Assembly (NCBI RefSeq): GCF_008639165.1
Contig: NZ_CP029197.1
Coordinates: 3,162,001 to 3,226,000 of the forward strand
Source of the DNA: Streptomyces venezuelae ATCC 10712
Lineage (GTDB): Bacteria > Actinomycetota > Actinomycetes > Streptomycetales > Streptomycetaceae
Direction: 5' to 3'
Length of the DNA stretch: 64,000 nt
Part shown: positions 33,244-42,503 of the stretch, piece after piece
Numbering within the stretch: the stretch's first letter is position 1
How the letters are laid out: the number at the start of each line of letters is the position of its first letter
Program-made: the position numbers and the translations under genes
The notes under the pieces: generated by a model
What the model saw: only the letters and a program-made list of their open reading frames with translations
Told to the model about the DNA's origin: nothing
Database searches by the model: none

Positions 33244-34569
33244 ATGACGACCATGCGAAGCACACAGATCCTGCGAAGCACACAGACTCCGCGCAGCACA
33301 CAGCCCCTCCGCCGCACCGCGACCGCCCTGCTGGCCACCGCCACTCTCGCCACCGCGAGCCTCGCCCTGGCCCCGACCGCCCTCGCCACCGCCCACCACA
33401 CGGCCGCGGGGGCCGTGTGGCGCGGCGCCTGGGCCACCTCCCCGCAGGAGCCCAGCGCGCCCCTCGGACCCAACTGGTCGCAGCAGGGCTTCGCCAACCA
33501 CACCGTGCGGCAGACCGTCCGCGTCAGCGCCTCCGGCACCCGGGCCCGGATCGAGCTGAGCAACCGTTACGGCACGACGCCGCTGCGCGTCACCGGCGCG
33601 ACCGTCGCCCGTACGGCCGGGGGCGGCGCGATACAGGCCGGTTCGGCCCGCACCCTGCGCTTCGACGGCCGCACGTCGGCCACGGTCCCGGTCGGCGGCA
33701 CCCTCCTCAGCGACGGCGCCCCGTTCCAGGTCGAGGCCTTCGAGACGCTCACCGTCACCCTCTACCTGGCGGACGAGACCGGCCCCGCCACCTACCACCA
33801 GTTCGCCGGGGCCACCACGTACCGGGCGGGCGGCGACCACCGCGCGGACGTCTCCGGCGCCGCGTTCACGGAGACGAGCGCGTCCACGTACTACCTGACC
33901 GGCGTCGAGGTCAGCGGCGGCCGCGACACCTTCCGCCGCGACGGCATCGTCACCTTCGGCGACTCGATCACCGACGGCGTGGGCTCCGCGACGGACGCCG
34001 ACAACCGCTACCCCGACGAGCTCGCCGAGCGCCTCGCCGCCACCGGCAGCCCCCGCGCGGTCCTCAACCACGGCATCGCCGGCAACCAGGTCGTCAACGA
34101 CACGACCTGGGCCGGCGAGAAGGCCCTGACCCGCTTCCGCGAGGACGTCCTCAACGAGCGCGGTGTCCGGACAGTCATCCTCCTGGAGGGCATCAACGAC
34201 ATCGGCGGCAGCACCGTCAGCTTCCCCGCCGCGCCCACCCCCGACGTCTCCGTCGCCGCACTGATCAAGGGCCACAAGACCCTCATCCGCCAGGCCCACG
34301 CCAAGGGCCTGAAGGTGGTCGGCGCGACACTGACGCCGGTCAAGGGCTCCTTCTACGACACCCCGGCCAACGAGGCGAAGCGGGACGCCTTCAACGCCTG
34401 GGTGCGCACCTCCGGCGCGTACGACGCGGTCGTCGACTTCGACCGCACGGTCGCGGACCCCTCGGACCCGGACCGCATCCTCCCGGCCTACGACTCGGGC
34501 GACCACCTCCACCCGAGCGACGCGGGCTACCGCGCGATGGCGGCGGCCCTGGACCTCGACGCGCTGTAG
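33244..34569 (+). CDS. secreted SGNH/GDSL hydrolase
   Basis: This 441-residue exported esterase-type enzyme has a long signal region containing three RSTQ repeats and then a hydrophobic stretch ending near ATAHH. The catalytic SGNH blocks are all present: FGDSITDG (block I, Ser), NHGIAGN (block II, Gly/Asn), EGINDIG (block III, Asn) and DHLHPSD (block V, Asp and His). It belongs to the longer group that has a beta-rich domain before the hydrolase domain, known for carbohydrate or lipid deacylation. The substrate is unknown. The start may be ATG 33244 or a TTG three bases earlier; neither has a good ribosome site. Confidence 0.87.
   Translation: MTTMRSTQILRSTQTPRSTQPLRRTATALLATATLATASLALAPTALATAHHTAAGAVWRGAWATSPQEPSAPLGPNWSQQGFANHTVRQTVRVSASGTRARIELSNRYGTTPLRVTGATVARTAGGGAIQAGSARTLRFDGRTSATVPVGGTLLSDGAPFQVEAFETLTVTLYLADETGPATYHQFAGATTYRAGGDHRADVSGAAFTETSASTYYLTGVEVSGGRDTFRRDGIVTFGDSITDGVGSATDADNRYPDELAERLAATGSPRAVLNHGIAGNQVVNDTTWAGEKALTRFREDVLNERGVRTVILLEGINDIGGSTVSFPAAPTPDVSVAALIKGHKTLIRQAHAKGLKVVGATLTPVKGSFYDTPANEAKRDAFNAWVRTSGAYDAVVDFDRTVADPSDPDRILPAYDSGDHLHPSDAGYRAMAAALDLDAL
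33256..33309 (+). repeat. three 18-bp repeats in the signal-peptide region
   Basis: Units begin at 33256, 33274 and 33292 and share CG(A/C)AGCACACAG. Each encodes RSTQ plus two residues at the N-terminus of the SGNH hydrolase. Confidence 0.8.
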
Positions 34570-34576
34570 TCGCCGG

Positions 34577-34610
34577 CCGGGGTGCGCGGAGAACGCCCCG
34601 CGCACCCCGG
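34577..34610. terminator. bidirectional hairpin between convergent genes
   Basis: Perfect 13-bp arms (34577-34589 and 34598-34610) surround an 8-base loop, between the SGNH hydrolase stop and the mfd stop. It can serve both convergent transcripts. Confidence 0.65.
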
Positions 34611-34625
34611 ACGGGTCCCGTGGGT

Positions 34626-34664
34626 CCCTACGACCCCTACGACCCCTACGACCCCTACGACCCC
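34626..34664. repeat. four tandem 9-bp repeats at the mfd stop
   Basis: CCCTACGAC is repeated four times with exact period 9. The last unit contains the mfd stop codon (CTA at 34655-34657 on this strand), so the array lies just in the mfd 3' end and beyond. Confidence 0.85.
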
Positions 34665-37600
34665 AGGATCGTCGTCAGGAACTCGCCCGTCCACGCGAGG
34701 AGTTCACGCCCGACCACCGGCTTCCCGCCGATCTTGCCCGAGGTCGGACGCGGCACCAGGATCTGGTGGACGGCCGGCTTGATGACCGTGCGCGGGTAGA
34801 GCCGCTTCAGGCGCAGCTCCTGCGACTCGCGCAACTCCACCGGGGCGAAGCGGATGTTGGGCCCCTGGAGGACGATCTCGCCGACGCCGCACGCGCGCGC
34901 CAGCATGCGCAGGCCCGCCACCAGGAGGAGGTTCTCGACGGGCTCGGGCAGTTTGCCGTAGCGGTCGGTGAGCTCCTCGCGTACGGCCCTGATGTCCTCC
35001 TCCGAGTTCGCCGAGGCGATCGAGCGGTAGGCCTGGAGGCGGAGCCGCTCGCCCGGCGCGTAGTCGTGCGGCATGTGGGCGTCGACCGGAAGCTCGATCT
35101 TGACCTCGAGCGGGGCCTCCTCCTCCGCCCCGCCGTCCATCTGCGCCCGGTAGTCCGCGACCGCCTCGCCGACCATCCGGACGTACAGGTCGAAGCCGAC
35201 GCCCGCGATGTGGCCGGACTGCTCGCCGCCGAGGAGGTTGCCCGCGCCGCGGATCTCCAGGTCCTTCATGGCCACGTACATGCCCGCGCCCATCTCGGTG
35301 TGCTGGGCGATGGTCGCGAGCCGCTCGTGCGCCGTCTCGGTCAGCGGCTTCTCCGGCGGGTACAGGAAGTACGCGTAGCCGCGCTCCCGGCCACGGCCGA
35401 CCCGGCCGCGCAGCTGGTGGAGCTGCGACAGACCGAAGTTGTCGCCGCGCTCGACGATCAGGGTGTTGGCGTTGGAGATGTCGATGCCCGACTCGACGAT
35501 GGTCGTCGAGACGAGGACGTCGAACTTCTTCTCCCAGAAGTCCACGACGACCTGCTCGAGGGCCGATTCCGACATCTGGCCGTGGGCCGTCGCGATCCGC
35601 GCCTCGGGGACGATCTCCCTCAGCCGCGCCGCCGCCCGGTCGATCGAGTCCACCCGGTTGTGGATGTAGAAGACCTGGCCCTCGCGCAGGAGTTCACGCC
35701 GGATGGCGGCGCCGATCTGCTTCTCCTCGTACGGGCCGACGAAGGTGAGGACCGGGTGCCGCTCCTCCGGCGGGGTGGTGATCGTCGACATCTCGCGGAT
35801 GCCCGTCACCGCCATCTCCAGGGTGCGCGGGATCGGGGTCGCCGACATGGTCAGCACGTCGACGTTGGCCCGGAGCTTCTTCAGCTGCTCCTTGTGCTCG
35901 ACGCCGAAGCGCTGCTCCTCGTCGACGATGACCAGGCCCAGGTCCTTGAACTTGGTCTCGGAGGCGAAGAGGCGGTGGGTGCCGATGACGACGTCGACCG
36001 AGCCCTCCCGCATGCCCTCCAGGGTCGCCTTCGCCTCGGTGTCCGTCTGGAAGCGGGACAACGCCCGCACCTTCACGGGGAACTGCGAGTAGCGCTCGGA
36101 GAAGGTCCCGAAGTGCTGCTGCACGAGGAGCGTCGTCGGGACGAGGACCGCGACCTGCTTGCCGTCCTGGACGGCCTTGAAGGCCGCCCGCACCGCGATC
36201 TCCGTCTTGCCGTAGCCGACGTCGCCGCAGATCAGGCGGTCCATGGGGACGGTCTTCTCCATGTCCTCCTTGACCTCGGCGATCGTGGACAGCTGGTCGG
36301 GCGTCTCCGCGTACGGGAAGGCGTCCTCCAGCTCGCGCTGCCACGGGGTGTCGGGGGCGAAGGCGTGCCCGGGGGCCGCCATCCGCGCCGAGTACAGCTT
36401 GATGAGGTCGGCCGCGATCTCCTTGACGGCCTTCTTCGCGCGCGCCTTCGTCTTCGTCCAGTCGGCGCCGCCGAGCCGGTGCAGGGTCGGCGCCTCGCCG
36501 CCCACGTACTTGGTGACCTGCTCCAGCTGGTCCGTCGGGATGTACAGCCGGTCGCCGGGCTGGCCGCGCTTGGCGGGGGCGTACTCCACGAGGAGGTACT
36601 CGCGGGTCGCGCCCTGCACGGTCCGCTGGACCATCTCCACGTACCGGCCGACGCCGTGCTGCTCGTGCACGATGTAGTCGCCGACCTCCAGGGTCAGCGG
36701 GTCGATCGTCTTGCGCCGCTTGGCCGGCATCCGCTGGCCGTCCTTGCCGGCCGCCTTCTGGCCGGACAGGTCGGTCTCGGTGAGGACGGCGAGCTTGAGG
36801 GCGGCGTCGACGAAGCCGTAGTCGATGGAGCCGCAGGCCACGTGCACGACCGACGGGGAGATCTCCGTCAGGTCCGCGTCGAGGCGGGCCGCGATGCCCT
36901 CGCCGCCGAGCACCTCGACCGTACGGGAGGCGGGGCCGTGGGCCTCCGTGACGTACACCGTGCGCCAGCCGTCGGCCAGCCAGCCCTTGGTGTCGGCGAG
37001 CGCCCGCGCGGTGTCGCCGCGGTACGACTCGGGGGCGTGCATGCCGAGCGTCAGGGTGTCCCCGTCGGCGCCGTCCGCCGTCGCGTCCGCCGCGAACGGC
37101 GACACCGACCACCAGGGCATGCCCAGCTCGCGCGCCCGGTCCCGGACGTCCGCGATCCCCCACAGGGAGGCCGCGCCCACGTCGATCGGGGCCTCGCCGC
37201 CGCCGGCCGTGGCCGCCCAGGACGCCTGGAGGAACTCCTGCGAGGTCGCCACCAGGTCCGAGGCCCGGGTCCGCACCCGCTCGGGGTCGCAGACCACCGC
37301 CATGGAGCCCTTCGGCAGGACGTCGAGGAGCAGCTCCATGTCGTCGACGAGGACCGGCGCGAGGGACTCCATGCCCTCGACCGCGATCCCCTCCGCGATC
37401 TTGTTGAGCAGTTCGCCCAGCTCCGGGTGCTGCTCGGCGAGCGCCGCGGCCCGTTGCCGCACGTCCTCGGTCAGCAGCAGCTCACGGCAGGGCGGCGCCC
37501 ACAGGCCGTGCTCGGCGACCTCGAGCGACCGCTGGTCGGCGACCTTGAAGTAGCGGATCTCCTCGACGTCGTCGCCCCAGAACTCGATCCGGAGCGGGTG

Positions 37601-38194
37601 CTCCTCGGTCGGCGGGAAGACGTCCAGGATGCCGCCGCGCACGGCGAACTCGCCGCGCTTCTCGACCAGCTCGACCCGGGCGTACGCGGCGGCCGCCAGG
37701 CCCTCCACGATCTCGTTCAGATCGGCGGTCTGGCCGCTCCTGAGGGCCACCGGCTCCAGGTCCCCGAGGCCCTTGACCTGCGGTTGGAGCACCGAGCGGA
37801 TGGGGGCGACGACGACGGAGACGGGGCCGGCCGCCGGGTCGTCGTCGCGCGGGTGGGCGAGCCGCCGCAGTACGGCGAGACGGCGGCCGACGGTGTCGGA
37901 GCGGGGGGAGAGCCGCTCGTGCGGCAGGGTCTCCCACGAGGGGTACTCGACGACCGTGTCCGGGTCGAGCAGCGAGCGCAGCGCGGCGGCGAGGTCCTCG
38001 GCCTCCCGGCCGGTCGCGGTCACCGCGAGGACCGGCCGCCCCGAGTCCCGGGCGAGCGCGGCGACGGCGAAGGGCCGGGCGGCCGCGGGGCCGACCAGGT
38101 CCACGTGCGGGCGGTTGCCGTCGGCGGCCGCCTTCACCGCCTCGGCGAGGGCGGCGTCCTTGACGACGACATCGAGCAGACCGTGCAGGCTCAT
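34655..38194 (-). CDS. mfd: transcription-repair coupling factor Mfd
   Basis: Mfd is the ATP-driven translocase that removes RNA polymerase stalled at DNA lesions and recruits UvrA. This 1179-residue protein has the UvrB-homology region (residues 1-360), the RNA-polymerase-interaction domain (about 500-570, GDYIVHEQHGVGRY), the helicase motor with Walker A GDVGYGKTE, the DEEQ box in VIVDEEQRFG and the later motifs MSATPIPRTL and QLRGRVGRGRERGYAY, and the C-terminal TRCF domain. Length is normal. The frame is open upstream; ATG 38194 (MSLHGLLDVV) gives the standard N-terminus, with GGAAAG before it, and a further ATG 12 bases upstream is an alternative. It is convergent with the SGNH hydrolase gene. 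Confidence 0.97.
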   Translation of the reverse strand: MSLHGLLDVVVKDAALAEAVKAAADGNRPHVDLVGPAAARPFAVAALARDSGRPVLAVTATGREAEDLAAALRSLLDPDTVVEYPSWETLPHERLSPRSDTVGRRLAVLRRLAHPRDDDPAAGPVSVVVAPIRSVLQPQVKGLGDLEPVALRSGQTADLNEIVEGLAAAAYARVELVEKRGEFAVRGGILDVFPPTEEHPLRIEFWGDDVEEIRYFKVADQRSLEVAEHGLWAPPCRELLLTEDVRQRAAALAEQHPELGELLNKIAEGIAVEGMESLAPVLVDDMELLLDVLPKGSMAVVCDPERVRTRASDLVATSQEFLQASWAATAGGGEAPIDVGAASLWGIADVRDRARELGMPWWSVSPFAADATADGADGDTLTLGMHAPESYRGDTARALADTKGWLADGWRTVYVTEAHGPASRTVEVLGGEGIAARLDADLTEISPSVVHVACGSIDYGFVDAALKLAVLTETDLSGQKAAGKDGQRMPAKRRKTIDPLTLEVGDYIVHEQHGVGRYVEMVQRTVQGATREYLLVEYAPAKRGQPGDRLYIPTDQLEQVTKYVGGEAPTLHRLGGADWTKTKARAKKAVKEIAADLIKLYSARMAAPGHAFAPDTPWQRELEDAFPYAETPDQLSTIAEVKEDMEKTVPMDRLICGDVGYGKTEIAVRAAFKAVQDGKQVAVLVPTTLLVQQHFGTFSERYSQFPVKVRALSRFQTDTEAKATLEGMREGSVDVVIGTHRLFASETKFKDLGLVIVDEEQRFGVEHKEQLKKLRANVDVLTMSATPIPRTLEMAVTGIREMSTITTPPEERHPVLTFVGPYEEKQIGAAIRRELLREGQVFYIHNRVDSIDRAAARLREIVPEARIATAHGQMSESALEQVVVDFWEKKFDVLVSTTIVESGIDISNANTLIVERGDNFGLSQLHQLRGRVGRGRERGYAYFLYPPEKPLTETAHERLATIAQHTEMGAGMYVAMKDLEIRGAGNLLGGEQSGHIAGVGFDLYVRMVGEAVADYRAQMDGGAEEEAPLEVKIELPVDAHMPHDYAPGERLRLQAYRSIASANSEEDIRAVREELTDRYGKLPEPVENLLLVAGLRMLARACGVGEIVLQGPNIRFAPVELRESQELRLKRLYPRTVIKPAVHQILVPRPTSGKIGGKPVVGRELLAWTGEFLTTILGS

Positions 38195-38380
38195 GAAGCT
38201 TTCCATCCCGGTGGGTGACGGGGGCGGGCAACGCGAACAGCCCGACACGTCGCACGGGCCGGGGTGGTCCCGGGCGCGTACGGCCCGGTCGTCCCCCAGC
38301 CTACGACGTGCCACTGTCACTCGCCCGAAGGAACCTTGTCCCTCGGGGGAGTGACGCGGCTGGCCTCCGCTCAGCTCATC

Positions 38381-38412
38381 GGACTAAGCTAAGTCCACCA
38401 CTTAGTCCACCT
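38381..38412 (+). promoter_or_regulatory. operator repeats of the Phd/PIN operon
   Basis: GGACTAAG (38381-38388) is inverted as CTTAGTCC (38401-38408), and a third related half-site CTAAGTCC lies between them. AGTCCACC is also directly repeated. Such half-site clusters before an antitoxin gene are typical autoregulatory sites of Phd-type antitoxins. Confidence 0.55.
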
Positions 38413-38429
38413 AGCTGTGAGAGGCCGCG

Positions 38430-38696
38430 ATGGAAGCAGCCCGGCAGTACAACGTCCACGAGGCGAAGACCCACTTCTCCAAGATCCTGGAGGCGGTCGC
38501 CACCGGCGAGGAGGTGATCATCAGCAAGTCCGGGGAGCCGGTCGCGAAGGTGATCCCGCTCAGGGGGAAGGTCCGGCGCACCTCCCGCGGCTCCCTCAAG
38601 GAGCCCGTCGTGTTCCACGACGACTTCGACGACATCTCCGACGATTCCGGCTTCGCCGAGGCCTTCGGCCTCCGCGAGGAGGGCACGGCCGAGTGA
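38430..38696 (+). CDS. Phd/YefM-family antitoxin
   Basis: This 88-residue antitoxin has an N-terminal Phd/YefM DNA-binding fold, YNVHEAKTHFSKILEAVATG, then GEEVIISKSGEPVAKVIPL, and an acidic, probably disordered C-terminus (DDFDDISDDSG) that would wrap the toxin. Its stop overlaps the toxin GTG in GTGA, the usual antitoxin-first order. Upstream repeats at 38381-38412 are its likely operator. It lies between mfd and an ABC exporter. Confidence 0.9.
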   Translation: MEAARQYNVHEAKTHFSKILEAVATGEEVIISKSGEPVAKVIPLRGKVRRTSRGSLKEPVVFHDDFDDISDDSGFAEAFGLREEGTAE

Positions 38697-39067
38697 AACT
38701 GCTCGTCGACACGCACGTCGTCATCTGGTGGCTGCTCGATTCCCCGCAGCTCTCGGACGAGATCAAGGACCTGCTCGACACCGAGGAAGCCGCCCACATC
38801 AGCGCCGTCACGCCCTGGGAGCTGTCCGTCAAGCAGGCCCTGGGCAAGCTTGACGGCCCGCCCGAGCTGCCCGAACTGGCCCGCACATGCCAGCTCACGC
38901 CGCTCCCGATCACCGGCCTGCACGGCATCCGCGCCGGCGCGCTCCCCCCGCACCACCGTGACCCCTTCGACCGGATACTGGTCGCCCAGGCGCAGACCGA
39001 GGGGCTCACCCTCGTCACCCGCGACAAGCACATCCCGCTGTACGACGTGCCGGTCCTGACCGTCTGA
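38693..39067 (+). CDS. PIN-domain toxin (VapC-like ribonuclease)
   Basis: This 124-residue PIN-domain nuclease of a type II toxin-antitoxin pair has the acidic active-site residues D6 (LLVDTHVVIWW), E43 (TPWELSVK), D90/D93 (HRDPFDRILVAQA) and D111 (TRDKHI). The length and WW motif fit the subgroup paired with Phd-type antitoxins. Members cut tRNA or mRNA; the target is unknown. The GTG start at 38693 overlaps the antitoxin stop; the upstream open frame has no independent support. Confidence 0.9.
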   Translation: MKLLVDTHVVIWWLLDSPQLSDEIKDLLDTEEAAHISAVTPWELSVKQALGKLDGPPELPELARTCQLTPLPITGLHGIRAGALPPHHRDPFDRILVAQAQTEGLTLVTRDKHIPLYDVPVLTV

Positions 39068-39075
39068 GCAGCGGT

Positions 39076-39109
39076 GCGGCCCCGGCGGACCGTGGTCCGC
39101 CGGGGCCGC
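39076..39109. terminator. bidirectional hairpin between toxin and ABC permease
   Basis: Perfect 15-bp GC-rich arms (39076-39090 and 39095-39109) enclose a 4-base CGTG loop, between two convergent stop codons. Confidence 0.75.
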
Positions 39110-39144
39110 GCTCCCCCGTTCCCCCGTTCCTTCCCGCGTCCGCG

Positions 39145-41718
39145 CTACTCGCTCGCGATCGCGTTCAGGACGTTCATCCGGCCCGCCCGGAACGCCGGCA
39201 CCAGGGCCGCGAAGAGACCCACGAAGGCCGAGCCGACGAAGACCGTCAGGATCGTCGACCAGGGGATCTCCAGGACACCGAGGCCCTCCAGGGCCAGCAG
39301 CTTCTGGGCGGCCGTGCCCCAGCCCATGCCCAGACCGAGACCGAGCAGGGCACCGAAGAGGGCGATGACCACCGACTCCAGACGGATCATGCGGCGCAGC
39401 TGGCGGCGGGAGAGGCCGATGGCGCGCATGAGGCCGATCTCGCGGGTCCGCTCGACGACGGACAGGGCCAGGGTGTTCACCACGCCCAGGACCGCGACGA
39501 CGATCGCCAGGGCGAGGAGCCCGTACACGATGTTGAGCAGCTGCCCGACCTGGTCCTGCAGTTCTTCCTTGTAGTCGGCCTGGTTGCTGACCTTGTACTG
39601 CGGGTACGGCGCGAGCGCGTCCTTGAGGGCCTGGTAGGCCTGGGCCTCCTGGCCGTCCTTCGCGCTGGCGAGGATCAGCAGGCTCTGCGGCATCCGCTCG
39701 GCGGGGACGTACTCGGCGAGGGTGGTGATGTTGACGTACATCGCGCCCTTGTCGACCTGCCCGGTGTCCGCCGTGATGGCCGCGACCTTCAGCTTCGCCT
39801 TCTCGCCGCCCTTGAAGGCGACGGTCAGGACGTCGCCGACCTTCACCCCGTGCTCGGTGGCGTAGTCGCTGCCGACCGACATCGCGCCCTTGCCGTACGC
39901 GTCGGTGAGGGTGCCCGCGGTGGTCTCCCGGCGCAGGTCCTGCACGTAGGACGGCTCGGTGGCGGCCAGGTCGGCCGTCGTGGTCCTGCCGCGCGGGTCG
40001 GTGACGGTGGCGTCGACCCACTTGTACTCGGTCGCGTGGTCCAGGCCCGGGGCCTTCTCCAGGGCGGCCGCGGCCTGCGGCACGATCGGCTGCCCCGTAC
40101 CGGACTGCACGATGAAGTCGGCGCCGACGGACCGGTCCAGCTCGTCGGTGGCCGAGGCGACCATCGAGGAGCCGACCACCGAAAGGCAGGCGACCAGCGC
40201 GAGGCCGATCATCAGGGCCGCGCCGGTGGCGCCGGTGCGGCGCGGGTTGCGCAGCGCGTTCCGCTCGGCCATCCGGCCGACCGGGCCGAAGATCCGCAGC
40301 ACGACGACGCCCAGGGCGCGGACGACACCGCCCGCGAGGAGCGGGCCGACGACGACGAAGCCGAGGAGCGAGAGGACGACGCCGAGACCGAGCCAGAGGG
40401 AGCCGGGGCCGGCCTCCGCCGCGCGGGCCGCCGCCACGAGCGCGGCCGCTCCGGCGGCCGTGAGGGCGAGGCCGATGCCGCCGCGGACCCGGCCGGCCTT
40501 GCCGTCGGCGGGGGTGCCAGCGTCGCGGAGGGCGGCCATCGGGGAGACCTTCCCGGCGCGGCGGGCCGGAATGTAGGCGGCGAGGACGGTGACGACGATG
40601 CCGAGGAGCAGGCCGACGGCCGGGGTCGTCCACTTGACGGTGAGGTCGCCGGTGGAGAGTTCCATGCCGATCGAGGACATGAGCTTCATCAGTCCGACGG
40701 CGAGGCCGACGCCCGCGCCGACACCGGCGACGGAGCCGAAGAAGCCGAGGAGCAGCGCCTCGATGAGGACGGAACGGTTCACCTGCTTGCGGCTGGAACC
40801 GATGGCCCGCATGAGACCGATCTCGCGGGTGCGCTGGGCGACCAGCATGGAGAAGGTGTTGACGATGAGGAAGATGCCGACGAGGAAGGCGATTCCGGCG
40901 AAGCCGAGCATCGCGTACTTCATGACGTCGAGGAAGCCGGCCACGTCCTCGCGGCCCGCGTCGGCGGCCTCGGCGGCGGTCTGCAGCTTGTAGCCGCCGC
41001 CGATCGAGGCGGCGATGTTCCGCTTGAGCGCGTCGTCGCTGACACCGGGCTTGGCGTCGGCCGTGATCTGAGTGAACAGGCCTTCCTTGCCGAGGAGTTC
41101 GCGCTGCGCGGTGGCGGTCTCGAAGTAGACGACGGTGGCGCCCGGGTTGGTGACCTTGAAGTCGACGATGCCGGAGATCTTCGCGGTGAAGTCACCGGTG
41201 ACGGAGATCGTGCGCAGCTCGTCGCCGAGCTTCAGGCCGTGCTTCTCGGCGGTGGCGCCGTCGACGACGACCTCGGTGGGGCCGCGCGGCTCGTGGCCGG
41301 AGGCGATCTCCACCGAACGCAGTTCGTTCGGGCTCCAGTTGACGGCGATCGTCGGGGCGCCGCTGGTGGGCCCGACGTTCTTGTTCCTCGCGTCGACGAC
41401 GGTGACGCTCGTCGACACGACCGCGCCCTGCGCGGCCTGGACGCCCTCGGTCTTCCGCACCTGCTCCACGAGCGAGGCGGGGAAGGCCTCGGGGCGGCCG
41501 GACTGCGGCGTCTCGTCGTCGGTCGCCGCGCCCTTCGGGCTGACGGTGACGTCGGAGGCGGTCGACGCGAAGAGCTTGTCGAACGTCGTGTTCATGGTGT
41601 CCGTGAACACCAGGGTGCCGCTGACGAACGCGACGGAGAGCAGGACGGCGATGGCGGAGAGCGCCATGCGTCCCTTGTGCGCGAAGAAGTTGCGCAGCGA
41701 GGTCTTCAGGACGCTCAT
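39145..41718 (-). CDS. FtsX-type ABC transporter permease
   Basis: This is an 857-residue permease with two FtsX/MacB-type halves. The first has a membrane span (residues 15-40), a MacB periplasmic domain and three spans near residues 255-380; the second repeats this order and ends with three spans after residue 720. The repeated motif EIGLMRAIG(S/L)SR appears in both halves, as expected of this family. With the ATPase encoded just before it, it forms an exporter acting on peptides, lipids or antibiotics rather than an importer; the cargo is unknown. The ATG at 41718 overlaps the ATPase stop by four bases. Confidence 0.9.
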   Translation of the reverse strand: MSVLKTSLRNFFAHKGRMALSAIAVLLSVAFVSGTLVFTDTMNTTFDKLFASTASDVTVSPKGAATDDETPQSGRPEAFPASLVEQVRKTEGVQAAQGAVVSTSVTVVDARNKNVGPTSGAPTIAVNWSPNELRSVEIASGHEPRGPTEVVVDGATAEKHGLKLGDELRTISVTGDFTAKISGIVDFKVTNPGATVVYFETATAQRELLGKEGLFTQITADAKPGVSDDALKRNIAASIGGGYKLQTAAEAADAGREDVAGFLDVMKYAMLGFAGIAFLVGIFLIVNTFSMLVAQRTREIGLMRAIGSSRKQVNRSVLIEALLLGFFGSVAGVGAGVGLAVGLMKLMSSIGMELSTGDLTVKWTTPAVGLLLGIVVTVLAAYIPARRAGKVSPMAALRDAGTPADGKAGRVRGGIGLALTAAGAAALVAAARAAEAGPGSLWLGLGVVLSLLGFVVVGPLLAGGVVRALGVVVLRIFGPVGRMAERNALRNPRRTGATGAALMIGLALVACLSVVGSSMVASATDELDRSVGADFIVQSGTGQPIVPQAAAALEKAPGLDHATEYKWVDATVTDPRGRTTTADLAATEPSYVQDLRRETTAGTLTDAYGKGAMSVGSDYATEHGVKVGDVLTVAFKGGEKAKLKVAAITADTGQVDKGAMYVNITTLAEYVPAERMPQSLLILASAKDGQEAQAYQALKDALAPYPQYKVSNQADYKEELQDQVGQLLNIVYGLLALAIVVAVLGVVNTLALSVVERTREIGLMRAIGLSRRQLRRMIRLESVVIALFGALLGLGLGMGWGTAAQKLLALEGLGVLEIPWSTILTVFVGSAFVGLFAALVPAFRAGRMNVLNAIASE

Positions 41719-42503
41719 GAGGTCCGCCCGCGCGCGTCGAAGTCCTTCATCCGGTCGAGGACGGCGTCGGCGGTGGGCCGCTCCATCTCGTCCACGATCC
41801 GCCCGTCGGCGAGGTAGAGGACCCGGTCCGCGTACGAGGCGGCGACCGGGTCGTGGGTGACCATGACGATCGTCTGTCCCAGCTCGTCGACCGAGGTGCG
41901 CAGGAAGCCGAGGACCTCGGCGCCGGCGCGGGAGTCGAGGTTTCCGGTCGGCTCGTCCCCGAAGATGATCTCGGGCCGGGCGGCGAGCGCGCGGGCCACG
42001 GCGACGCGCTGCTGCTGGCCGCCGGAGAGCTGGTTCGGGCGGTGCCGCAGGCGCTCGGAGAGACCGACGGTGTCGACGACCCGGCGCAGCCACTCGGCGT
42101 CCGCCTTGCGGCCGGCGATGTCCATCGGCAGCGTGATGTTCTCCAGGGCGCTCAGGGTCGGCAGCAGGTTGAACGCCTGGAAGATGAAGCCGATCCGGTC
42201 CCGGCGCAGCTGCGTGAGCTTCTTGTCCTTGAGCCGGGTGATCTCGGTCTCGTCGAGGTAGATCTCGCCGCTGGTGACGGTGTCGAGGCCGGCGAGGCAG
42301 TGCATCAGGGTCGACTTGCCGGAGCCCGAGGGCCCCATGATCGCGGTGAACTGACCTCGGGCGATGTCGACGTCGACGGAGTCGAGAGCGACGACCCGGG
42401 CCTCCCCGGAGCCGTAGGCCTTGACGACCTGTCGCGCCCGAGCAGCGACGGCCGTACGCCCTCCAGTACCCCCGTGCCTGGGGATGGTCACAGCCGTAGT
42501 CAC
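41715..42503 (-). CDS. ABC transporter ATP-binding protein (LolD/MacB-like)
   Basis: This 262-residue ATPase has Walker A GPSGSGKST, the Q-loop in FIFQAFNLLP, the signature LSGGQQQRVAVARAL, Walker B IIFGDEPTGNLDS and the H-loop in VMVTHD. The NLDS sequence after Walker B and the fused-permease neighbour place it in the MacB/LolD mechanotransmission class. The GTG start at 42503 has GAGGAG upstream. It is cotranscribed and translationally coupled with the FtsX permease. Confidence 0.95.
   Translation of the reverse strand: MTTAVTIPRHGGTGGRTAVAARARQVVKAYGSGEARVVALDSVDVDIARGQFTAIMGPSGSGKSTLMHCLAGLDTVTSGEIYLDETEITRLKDKKLTQLRRDRIGFIFQAFNLLPTLSALENITLPMDIAGRKADAEWLRRVVDTVGLSERLRHRPNQLSGGQQQRVAVARALAARPEIIFGDEPTGNLDSRAGAEVLGFLRTSVDELGQTIVMVTHDPVAASYADRVLYLADGRIVDEMERPTADAVLDRMKDFDARGRTS

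Noticed and set aside
34655..38320. Longer Mfd start at 38320
   Set aside because: The extra N-terminal residues are Arg-rich and non-homologous; MSLHGLLDVV is the normal family start.
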